Assembly (NCBI RefSeq): GCF_000003815.2
Contig: NC_049985.1
Coordinates: forward strand, 2,173,645-2,237,644
From: Branchiostoma floridae
Lineage: Eukaryota > Chordata > Leptocardii > Amphioxiformes > Branchiostomatidae
Reading direction: 5' to 3'
DNA: 64,000 nt
Shown: positions 28,301-40,300 of the stretch, one piece after another
Position numbering within the stretch: the stretch's first letter is position 1
Layout of the letters: the number at the start of each line of letters is the position of its first letter
Notes under the pieces: model-generated
Told to the model about the DNA's origin: nothing
What the model saw: only the letters and a program-made list of their open reading frames with translations
Databases searched by the model: none
Made by a program: the position numbers and the translations under genes

Positions 28301-31300
28301 TTTACAGTTACATAGACAATGTTTTGAATAAAAACAATGATTTGATTGACTGTCTAACGTAGATATTAATTTTGTTTGATTTACAAGTTTTGTCTCTTAA
28401 CTGTTTCTCTCCATAACCATATTGAATTGTCTTTCAATCTTTCTTTTGTCACTGTTCTTCTGTCTAATCATTGTCACAATCATTTTTTTCATGTTTACAA
28501 ACTATGTTTATCTCTTCTTCTTGTTTCACTTCTACGTCCTTCCCCCTCCCAAACATGTATCTTCTGTCTAATCATTGTCACAATCATTTCCTTCATTTAC
28601 AAACTACGTTTTCATCTCTTTTTCTTCTTTCACTTCTATGCCCTCCCCCCTCCCACACATGTAGCTGGGTGTACCTGGGCCCTCAGCCGCCCCCCTGACC
28701 CCCATTTCTGAGTTGTCTCAAGAGTCATTGTCCTTCCAGTCACTGGACAAGGTATACATTGTAGCTTCTGCAGACTTTTCCCATTCATACTCCCTTTTCG
28801 GGGTTGGAAAGAAAGTAGAAATTGGCTGAAAGAATTATACTGCTGCCATGTTGATTGGGTGGATGTAATGTTACAATCAAAACTGCCTATTAGAAGAAGA
28901 CCACTCGAACTGAAAATATTTGGTCTATGTGAACAAGTGGTCACTGTAGACAGGATTTTGAATGCTTGTGACAATGGGAAAATAATCTAAGGGGCCATCA
29001 AAAAGGGCCACATTGGCCAGGTGGTCCTTATGTATAGGTCTTTACTTGTAAAGGTTTGACTTTACCCAAAATACCAACCTTTTCATGTGTAACCCACATA
29101 CAGACAGTTACTTAAAGAAGGAAATTCTTTCTAATCTGAAGATGACTCTATACATATTGATAAAACAAATTTGGAACATTTCAAACAAACAGGATGCCTT
29201 TAACCCACCACAAAGGTCGCGACATCGACCCACCAAAATGGTGGACGCCAAATCATCTCAATAGACATAGTCTGTCTGCAGTCTAACTGGCCAATCTCTA
29301 CTATTCTTTCAGCCCCCAAAGGAGCCTGATGGGGCTTACTGTAGACTTCCGCTTGGGCTTGCCTTTGCTCTGCTTTACTCCTCAGAGAAGCCTGTCTGCT
29401 ATACCTGCTGCTTTAGTAATAACCTCGCCTTTTTTCCAGCGTAGGCCACACCAGTTTTATTCGTTGGTTCTCAGATTTTAATGCTAAATTGAAGTATCAA
29501 TTTGGAAACAAAGTCTGGGGGCTGTACATGTATGTTGGAAAATACAGTTCCAGGTAGTACAAAAATGTAAATGTAACGCTAGTTCACCTTTATCCATGGA
29601 ATACCCTAATGTCTTCTCTCTTCGGCTCTTTTCGTCTCGGGAGACGGTCAACAGCTCAGTCCGGGCCTCAGTCAGTTACTGACTATACTGGTTACAGTTC
29701 TCGCCTGGCAGTGCCTCTGATGACCCTGATGTATATCTGTTGTATTTAAAGACAGAGTATAAGGCGATATCAAGTTGATGAACGACGGTTTCAAACTGCA
29801 ATATTTTGAATATATTGCAATTTTTGAAACCATCTGACAACTTAATATCGATTTTTGCCCTAAATTCAAGATTATGGCGGATATAGGTTACCCCACGGAT
29901 ACACTGTAAGGTGAACTAGCATTACTAGTAATATGCATGTTTTCCTCCCACCCTCCTGTTGTCATCTTGACTGCTTGCTAGGTTTTTACTTTCAATTTTT
30001 TTAAGAACCAAGGAAAAAATTGGTGTGGCCTTAACTATTATAGTATAGCCAACCTGCCTGCTTTAGTGCACTGGCTGTGCATCTAATGGCTGTTAATTTG
30101 TTTGCTCCGTTCCCAGTAATGGTATTAAATATTGTAACACCTTTGATGCCAACTGTAACTAAAGGGATTACATTAATGCCTGACATGGAAATGATGAATG
30201 ATAAGTGAGCTGGCTGGAAATTATCTTACGAACAGTACTGGCCATGCTGAAACTAGAAACAACAAAATTCATTTTATGATATGTACATCAGGATGATATT
30301 TCCTTGATGGAATGTAAAGTTAAATTATTTTGTACACTTTCCAGTTTTATTCATAATTACAAGTCATTAGAATGAACTGTGTGTTTGTGTTCGTGCATTG
30401 GACAACTGTAGTTTCAAAACTGCCCCAGCTAAATATTGAGGACAACAGTTTCAGAGTTCAAAAGTTTGAAAACCTTTTTTCAGCTTCCATTCAGTCTGTC
30501 ATTTTTCCTGCATGGGTACTTCAGGTTTTGGCTGATCATGAATTTTACTGCAGTTCCAACTTGGCACATATCTGATAGTCCTGATGACTCAGTACATCTA
30601 TCCTACCATTGATGGGGTTATTGTCTGCCCTCCCACTCCCCAATGACAGTAAAAGGGTTGAACCAGTACTGAAAGCCCTAGATGTATGTCAGTCCCTGGC
30701 ATTTGTCTTTGACCTTGGACTCAAGGGGTTTGGGTCAAATTTTGCTGCAGTGCCAATATGCTACATACATGTATTTAACCTACAACGAATTCATTTCCTT
30801 GGTCCTCGAACATTTCATAGACCAAAGATTCAAATTGGTCTTAAGGTTTTTTTATCATCTGTCGAATTCTGGAATAATTGGGTCTAGCCAGAACCCGTTA
30901 ACGCTAGTCTTAGGACACATAATCGACACTCTGAAGCTGAAGAAGTGTCCTGTTATCAAGGGATTGGGTTGTCCGTCCCTCCCTTCCTTCACCTTTGTCC
31001 AAAAAGTCACCTTAAACAGAGCCCCATTGTCGCCACAGTTTGTTGTAAGCTTGGGCATGTCTTGTGGGTTTAGGTGTCCAGACAGAAGGGTTTATCATTA
31101 GTACAAGGATCAGTGACACGGCACCACTGCCACATATAATTAGCAGGACAACCATTGCAGTAGTGGATAGGCTGAACCTGCATTGAAAGCTTTTGCTTAG
31201 TCACAGACATTTGTCTTTGACCTTGGTATTTCAAAAGTTAGGTTAAATTTTTGCTGCAGTGCCAAGTTCGCGAATGTCTGATGGCACTGACGCAATAAAA

Positions 31301-34300
31301 CTATCCTCTTACGTCCATATTGATGGGTTGGCTGTTTGTACCACTCACGCACGGCCAAAGACCTGGCCTTGGTCCAAAAAATCACTTTGTCCGCAGACCT
31401 ATTGTCCTGGTAGTGTGGGGGATTTGCATGGTCAGACATGGAGGATCATCATAAGCCTCGAGGTCAAGAACATGTCGCCATGCCTAATCTTCAATATTGA
31501 GACCTGAGATATCACTACTTACTGTACCTTTTGACGAGTAGATTTATGGGAAAGAAGAACCTCAAGCCAACTGTCCACACCTTATTAATTAATGCCACAC
31601 TTGTACCTTTGATAAGGTTATGTTTTGAATAGTGCTTGTGTGTGTGTCTGTCCGTCTGTTAATACAATAGCATGAAAGGCCCTGGGCCAAGATGAATTGT
31701 CTTGACATTTGGTATGTGGGTAGGTCTTGATAGACATAGCAAGACCTTGAAATGATTATATATTTTAGATTTTGGGACCACCTAGCAGCTTGTTATAATA
31801 CTGCAGACACAGAGGATCATTGTAAGCATGGAGGTCAACAATGTGTCGCCATGCCAAATCTTGACTCATGACTGAGATAGGACTACTTACCTTTGCTAAG
31901 GTTATGTTTTGGAAGGTGTTCGTGTGTGTGTCTGTCCGTCTGTCAATGCAACAGCGCAAGAGGGCCCAGATAGATTGTCTTGATACTTGGCATGTCTTGA
32001 TGAGACCTCAAAATAACCAGCCTTTGGGCCCACTAGCAGCTTGTTATAGTACTGTAGGGGAAAATCCAGTTTTTGTAATTTCTTATCAGAAGATGGTACA
32101 GTTACCAAATTGGTAGATAAGCTTTTGGTAACACGAAGAAGTTAATAGGAACCTTTTGCAGCTTATTCTGTGACTTCTCTTTGAGATTTGATGCAAAAGT
32201 CTGTTGTTTTCAAACATGACTCTTCGAAGCAACCTTCATCCAAAATGGATATTTTGTGTGGGGTTCAAATGTACATAATTGTATGCTGATATGTTGTGTT
32301 ACGTGGTAGATACACTCACTAGTCACAGGGACTGCCCATCCTGTTCAAACATACATTGTGTATGATGTAGGAAGACACGTTTTCTTGATAATTTGTTTTT
32401 CTTAAAAAGAAATAAGAAAAAGAATATGGTACACCTCTCAGACCAAGACATACTTCTTAAAGCTTTAATAGATATTCGGTGCCCTTTGAGTCCAAATATC
32501 AGCCAAGGTTACACGTTTGACCTCTACTGTTAACACCACTTTAATTCAGACTTTAGTATTCATGCTCCGTACATGCGCCAGTATTTGCCATGCAATAAAG
32601 TCTCTAATGGTCACACTATTCAGGAGTTCACACTGCGGTGCTTAAAACCCCATCAGGAAATTTGCTTTGATGGCTCAGTCTGTGCATGATGGTGGTATGA
32701 ACTCTGTTCTAACACTTACCGCGTGACTGTGTATTAATGGATGTAGTATAAGCTGTGGCCTGACATGCCAGATTGGAGACGCTACAGTTTAATACCTGTA
32801 GGTGTGACTTGGTTTTCACATGAAGAAAATTTCAGGCAACACCTTATAGTTGTGTCAAAACATCTTGCCCATGATGCTAGACTTACATTTATTAATTTGA
32901 GAGTTCATATGACTTTGTATTGGTTAGAAAGTCATTCTGGATAAAAGTTAAACTGTAATTTCCAACACAAAAAAATTACGTAAATCTTTCGACTGTCCAG
33001 CTCTAGTCTTTGTAATTTTTGTTGGAAAGTACAGTTGACAGAAATTTCATTCAGTCTTTGGTCCAGAATGCTAGATTGTATTGTCATCTTAAAAAATTAG
33101 TATAATGATAAAGGGATGGAGACATTCATGTTGCTCTATCACACTTATTGAAAAGATTAAGGGTCCATCGAGGTGTAAGTGGATCAAATGACTCTGTCTG
33201 GATATCCAGCTTGTACTCTTCAGTACGAACCACTTGTATCATGCCATAAGGCAGTAAGGGTATGTATATGCAATGCACAAAACAAACCTGCTCACAGTGT
33301 TTTTTCTCTCTCTCTCTGTGTTACAGGCCCAGTCCCAGTCGGATGTCCGCGATCCCAAACTGAAGAATCTGGACGTGCACGACGTGTGCGAGCGTCTGGC
33401 CCAGCTGGAGGGGATCAACCCGGCAGAACTGCCAAGGTGAGAACCAGACATATGTTCATAAACCAGCCACTTTGTCACACTGTTGTGTTGCATGTACTTC
33501 TCAATATGCTAAAATGGCAGGTCTAAATGTTGTGTCCTTCAGGAGAGGCATGTGACTCAGTTGAAAATGAATACCTAGCTTTGGTTAAGGTCCTCTCAGA
33601 TGGAACTCAATGCCAGAGGTCCTGTGTTTGAGGAGGCCAAACCTCAAGCACATTTAAGCCATCATACTTTTAAAAAAAGAGTTGTGGTCCGTCATGTATG
33701 GTTCAAACCTTAAAGTCTGGTTCTTAGTTTACATGTACATCATGGAAAAGTGATAGTAAGCTGTTATGTCAATCCTTCCACAAATGTACCAAATGGGATT
33801 TTCAGATATCACAAGACCATCAGGGAGTACAACAACATGATCTTGGAAAGATAGTAGTCACAGGTGATAGTGACCTGTTATGTCAATCCTTCCACAAATG
33901 TAGTAAATCTCATTAGATGGATTTAGATTTTTTTTTTTTTACATCTCTCTGTTTCAGATATCACAAGACTATCCAGGAGAACAACATCAACGGTCCTGTG
34001 CTCCTGCACTGTGAGCTGGACGAGCTGAAGGTGGTGATGAACATGAAGTTCGGAGACTGGCAGCTCTTCAGGGCCTACATCGTGGAGACCAGGCACAAGG
34101 AGAGGTTCGGCCACGTCAAGGTGAGACGAATTATGGGATATATATAGGAGAATTCTTTTTACACGACCATTAGGTACTTACATTGCTTGAATTGAATTGT
34201 TCGTCCGTCGAGTCGACAAGGACCGCTTTCGTCATCATCTTGTCCATCATTCAAGTAGTCAAATGAGTTCGCAGGTGGCTGTACAGCCCTATCTTCGCTC

Positions 34301-37300
34301 TGAAGTGTCTGTTGCAGTGCGGGCAGGGAAGTCAAGTGATGCTCGAGGGGGGTTCTGATTGCTAACGTTTTGATGTCTCTCAGACACCTTCGTCAGAGCT
34401 TCTAACTGGAGTTCTGCTTCTCACTACTATATATGTAGCCGATGTAAGTGGCGCTTTTTCGGTGAGAAAACAATCCCAAAAGTGGCTAAGCTTGTATCCC
34501 CCTCGTCCCGGTTCATCACTGGGGTTTACTTTCTTATCCAGATCTCCTATATTCTATCAACCTGATGAAACTATTTTCGGAATTGAGACGATTTCTGTTA
34601 GAAACAGATTACAGTACCTCCGAAGGTCCTTTTTGATAATTGTCCTTGCCTCACAAGCCCTGCCCTTCAACACAGGTGTCCCAGGCTAGCCGGCACGTAG
34701 TCACCAGGCCTGGTGGTCACTCCCGACCGGGCAGTGTCTCCCCGCGACAGTTCGTTCTTTGATTTCGTTCAATTTTGATTTCACACAGAAGACAAGGTTG
34801 CCAGAATCTTAAACATTGTGTAATTTTATGAAAGCTAAATGCTTATTAGACTTTTGTATAGTTAATGTGCATGTGCTACATGTACCATGCCAGCAGTAGG
34901 GACCCAGATCTAAAATCTCTGTGTCCCCAGGTAGAGGAGGAGTTTATAGAAGACACCATGGAACTGGCCAGCAGTAGAGCCAACCTGTACCTTCTCACCT
35001 GTTACATGCCTGTCCATGATACATTCTCACATGTGTAACTTACCTGTAACACACCTGTTGTTCCCAGGTTGAGGAGGAGTTTATAGAAGACACCATGGAG
35101 CTAGCAAGCAGTAGAGCCAACCTCTACCTGCCATCCATGGTCAAGGGCGGCAGCGACACGTCCGGTTCCCAGGATTCCCTGCTGGCGGAGTTCGGCCACC
35201 TCAGTCCCCAGGAACAGATCCAGTACCAGGGTGCACTGCAGGTGGGGTCATAGGTCACTGTGTAGCACTGCTCAGAGTGTTAGTTATGTGGTTGTAATAA
35301 TGCCTCCTCCATATATTTGTCTTTTGACATTTGTTTTCCTCATTGGACCAAACAATTGCTGGCATTAGATCAACCTTGTTTACATGTAGGGAAAGAGATT
35401 TCACTTTCATTTTTTTTTATTTTAGTAACTTCAGTGTGGTTCAATAAAAAGATAAAGAGATATTGGGCAAATTAAGAACATGACAGCTTTAGCTGATTCT
35501 TGGTTGACAATTATATCATTGTTGCAACAGCGCCCTCTACTGATTGTCCAGAGCAGTACATGGGGTCAAAATGCATCATACTGTTCTTATATACTGGGAG
35601 TGTGAAACTGAAGAAAAAAAATTATTGGGAAGCATCCTGACAGAGATAGTAACCTACAACAGCTACATAATTTTGTCCGTGATGAACCAAGTTAGATCAC
35701 ATTGAGCCATCTCACCAGTCTGGTCTCTGTGGACAGGATTCTTACAATTCATGCAAACTCGACCAAATTTGTAGATCTGTCAGAGCTCGCCGAATTTCAA
35801 CATCGCCCGAGCATCTGTTGTATTTTTTCCTGAAAATCTGCCACAAATTGGACAGGGCTCGAGTGACGTCTATATACAACACTAAGGGACTGGTCGATAT
35901 TTAGCGGGGGGGGGAGGGCCGGTCGTCAGAGGGGGGAGGGCCTAGGAAAAAAAAATTGAGCCGGGGGGAGGGCCTAGGAAAAAAAATTTGAGCCGGGGGG
36001 AGGGCCTAGGAAAAAATTTTTATCGGACTACCAGCAAAATTTGTCCCTCAAAATGCCGGAAATTGGCGTTTCAGAGGGTCAAGATTTCAAAATTTCCCCA
36101 GGCCTCCACAAGCTTGAGACGCCTCGCACCCGAGGTTCGGCGCCCGACATGGTAAAAAGAAAAAGGCCGGTGGCTCGCCGCTCCACATGTTGAAAATTCG
36201 CTCAGTAATATTTCACTGCCGCGCCTTTGACTCTATCTCTGTTTAACACCGCTACAATGTTGTAAAAATATTGATGTTACAGTGTTCATTTACCGTTGTA
36301 TTAATAGAGGTAGGCAGAGAAAATATCAGTCAAATTTGTTTTCCTTTCTTATGAAGCTGGCGCGGCAAAGGCAGGAAGCCGATAAAGTTACCAAAATGCG
36401 ACGTAAAATATAACGTTACTTCCGGTTTGCAATGCTACCATTCAGTCACGGTGACAAAATTTAGCGTACTTGCATATCTAATCTGCGCACCAACACATGC
36501 CGGTATTTTCCTCATATTTTACCGCAAAAATGACGTGAAAATGCGTATTTCTTTTCATAATTTGGAACGCTTTGGAAGATGACTTGCGACAAAGTGCCGT
36601 CTGTGAAACGGCCGGTGAGACTTGTGAATTCAGCTTTCCGCGTTTCATGTCGCTTTCTCTCGCTGTACATCGTCAGCAAACTTGTGTGTTTGGAGATCAA
36701 AATCTTTGTCGACAATGTTTAATTTGCTTAGAAGGAAAAAAGACGACTGTCACATGGCTTGGCGCATCGTGACGGCTTGGAATGTTTTGCTTGGCGCAAC
36801 GTGATTTTAAACCCACTGCGCTACCTGAAATTTTGCAGACAGGACACCTCTTTCCCCACTACTATATTATAAAATCTTACACAACGTCCTTGTTGTAACC
36901 TGTACAGCTAGCAGTGAGTGCTCGACTTGGGAACTATCATAATCATCAAAAGCACGCAGTACAAGATGTGTGCAAGCCGATTCCCACGTAGGACATGCTG
37001 TTGTACGTGTCATTACCATGGCAACAGCCTTGGCTGCAGTCTTTAGATGTACCGATTGGACAGGGCGTGCCACTTTGTGCGTAAAATCGAATTAACTTGC
37101 GACCAATCACAGCCCGCAGCGGCGCCAAAAAAAGCGGTAAACGTCAATCAAGAAGAAGCGCGAACTATGGGAATAACCCGGGAAACTGCAGTGTTTTTTG
37201 ACTGGACAACATACACAAGTCTCGCCAAGGCGTCGACTTGTCAAGTAGAAGTGGATGACGCGGAAACTATTGCTTCTACTACAAGTGTTGAGGGACAAGG

Positions 37301-40300
37301 AGAAGGGGCAGCGGTGGAGTCAGGGCTGGCAAAGATCGCGAGGAAACGATGTCGGAGCCGCGGTGGACGGCTCGAGCCTCTCAAATCAAAGAAAAATGGC
37401 GCAAGAGGCGGCAGTGTCTTTGTCACGTCGGAGACGAGTGGTGTGTGACGCCTGTTTACAGTTTGCACCAGGAGGAAAACATCCTTAAACGATTCCTTTG
37501 TCGATAGTTTTAAAACTATGAAAATCGGAAGCTTGACAGTTCATGAGTCCTGTGATACAGGCACAGCTACTGAGAAAAGAATCTGAACTAACGTGTCAAA
37601 AAATAAATGAATTCCCGTCAAAATGCCTTAAATCGTACAGGTTCCGGGTGATTCCGATCGGATTTTGCAGGCATTATTAGAATCGTGAATAAAAGTGAAT
37701 GTTACCGAAGAAATAGTATCATAATTCTTTGTCATGCTTGTTCATGTGCCAGTACACCTAGAACACCAGTACAAATGGCCTTTTGATTTAGAACTTTTCT
37801 TACGCGCTAACATGTTGCTACAACATCGAGCGGGCGTGCCACTTTGTAAATATTTTTTTTTCAAATCATCGCAATATCCCTACTATGTGCAGGCCCATTC
37901 CGTCATTTTTGACCGACAAAATGGATGTACAAAAAAAGCGTGGCATTTTTAAAAGATCTCCCGAGTAGAAGTCTGCGTTCTAACGCCCCGGGAGAGGTAG
38001 AGACTGAAGGCGACCGGTCGACCCCGGCCCGCCGTGGGAAAATCGTCCTTACGCTTCGGCGCCCCCCTCCCCACTAGTTTTGGTTAGTCGCATCGTGCTG
38101 ACGTTTTTGTTGGCATTTTCCCCCGAGTCACAGTCAGTTATTGCCACCACAGAACCAACAAGTCCCAAAGAAATGTATATTATTTGAAAATAAGTCTCCG
38201 ACAAGCTGCTCCGGGGCTACTAGCCGAAATCCAGGTACAAAATACTTTTGTTGCTAAAGGTTGTTTGTACTAGTAGAGTGGCATCATTTATGAATATCAA
38301 AAGAATAAAGTAGCCTCCATGAAGAATATATTTATGGGCTCCGAGCCATTCAATTTCCCTTTTATCCTAGGGGTAAGAGATCTGCTTCGCGACTGAAACG
38401 GAAAACCAGTATCAGTATGGTGTAAAGGATATTTCCAAGCGGGAGCGCGGTGATTTATTTGCGTCTTGAATATTTTTCAAATTTGATAGGAGGGGGGAGG
38501 GCCTAGGAAAAATATTTTGACTTGGGGGGAGGGCCTAGGAAAAAAAATTTGACCGGGGGGAGGGCCTAGGAAAAATTTTTTGACCCGACCCTCTGACGAC
38601 CGGCCCTCCCCCCCCGCTAAATATCGACCAGTCCCTAATAATGTATATCCCCCATAGCATCGCTTGGACATGGACGAAGTGAGAATCGACTAACCTGGTA
38701 AAAAGCTAATATTTGGATCAACTCTTACTTCTGAGTTTTGGGAAATATGTAGGACATGAGTGGGGTAGACAGGCACCCTAAAAACAATAGTATTTACAGG
38801 AATTTTATAATAGACCAATCCAGGGCTCCAGCCAGCTCGAAATTTTTTTCCGTCAGCTAATTCCAATCGTCGTGAAAACCGCGAAAATTCATTTTCCCTT
38901 TGACACTACAAAGTAGTAAATGTTGCCATTGAGACCTTGAAAAACAGGTTTTAATGAGATTATCATATTCAAAAGGGCACCGACACCCATTGTCAACAAT
39001 CATGACAATAGCAAAACAAACAGTGTGTGGCTTTTGCAGCTGTGGACGGCGTCCCCAAGCCACCTGTAGCTTCCGCCAAGGATTTTTGCCCGTCAAGGTT
39101 GACAGATTGGTTTTAAAATTTTTCCGTCAGACGCAGCAAATTTCATACTCCTGCCGAAAAGGACCATTTGGAGCTCGCCAACAAGTCAACTGAGCTAAAT
39201 TCTTGCTTTGTAAGGGACCGTACGGCGTTTAGTGAGGGGGGAGGGCCGGTCGCCAGAGGGTCGGGTCAAAAAATTTTTGCATGGCCCTCCCCCCAGGTAA
39301 ATTTTTTTTTGCTAGGCCCTCCCCCCAAGACAAAATATTTTTGCTTGGCCCTCCCCCTCCTATCAACTTTGAAAAAAATATTCAAGACGGCAATAAAGCA
39401 CTGCGCTCCCGCATTTGGAAATGTGCTTTGCGCCATACTTTTTCATGATTTTCATCGAGAAGCAGATCTCTCACCCCTAGTAAAAAAAGGAAAACAGAAT
39501 GGCTCAAAATATCTGCTAAATAGAGGGATAAATATCTGCTTCATAGAGGCATAAATATTTGCTTTATAGAAGCTATTTCATTGTTTTGATATTAAAACAA
39601 CACCTAAAAAGCATTTGTACCTGGATTTCTAGTAGATTTGCGCGACGAAGCGGCGCGCGCCCCGCTCCCTAAATTTACGTATTGCAAGCTCGCGGGCCTG
39701 AGCGGCTTGACGGAAACTATTTTCAATTTACATATATTTTGGACTTTTTCTTGGTTCTATGGTGGTAATAACTTACGGTAAATCGGGGGGAAAAAATGAA
39801 AATTAAAACGACAGCACGATTCGACTTCCAAAACTGTAGTGGGGAGGGGGGCGCCGACGCGTGACGCTGATTTTCCCACGGCGGGGTAAGACCGGTCGCC
39901 TCTCTCTAGCCGCCGGCGGGCGTGAGACCGCAGACTTGCAGGAGATCTTTTAGAAATGCCACGCTTTTTTTTGCCACGATTTCCTGCATTGCTTTTTTAT
40001 GGGAAAATTTGCTGGTTAGATGACATTTCTATGAAAAAAAATACGAGGGTTTCAAGTTTTTGAGAACGACGTTCCGAACACCATGTTCGGCGCCAAAGGC
40101 ACGAAGAATCGCAAGGTAGGTCCGGGAGAATTTTGAAATCTTGACCCTCTTAAAAGCTATTTCCTTCAGTTTGAGGAGATATTTTGCTGACAAACAAAGC
40201 TAACTTTAATAGCATTTCAATTTAGAAATACAAAATTAAATCCCCCCAAACACATTATCACGATGTCGGTCATCAAAGGCGCGAGGCCGGTCACGTCAAA

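Larger units (their letters stand above)
7818..33326. other. Large first intron of the KIDINS220-like gene
   Basis: About 25.5 kb with no exon I can support on either strand. Contains the MITEs, SINEs, duplications and palindromic element listed separately. Between them (for example 8000-10000, 17600-20300, 24050-24180, 25400-28400, 32100-33300) I see only AT-rich sequence and short unsupported ORFs. Confidence 0.55.
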
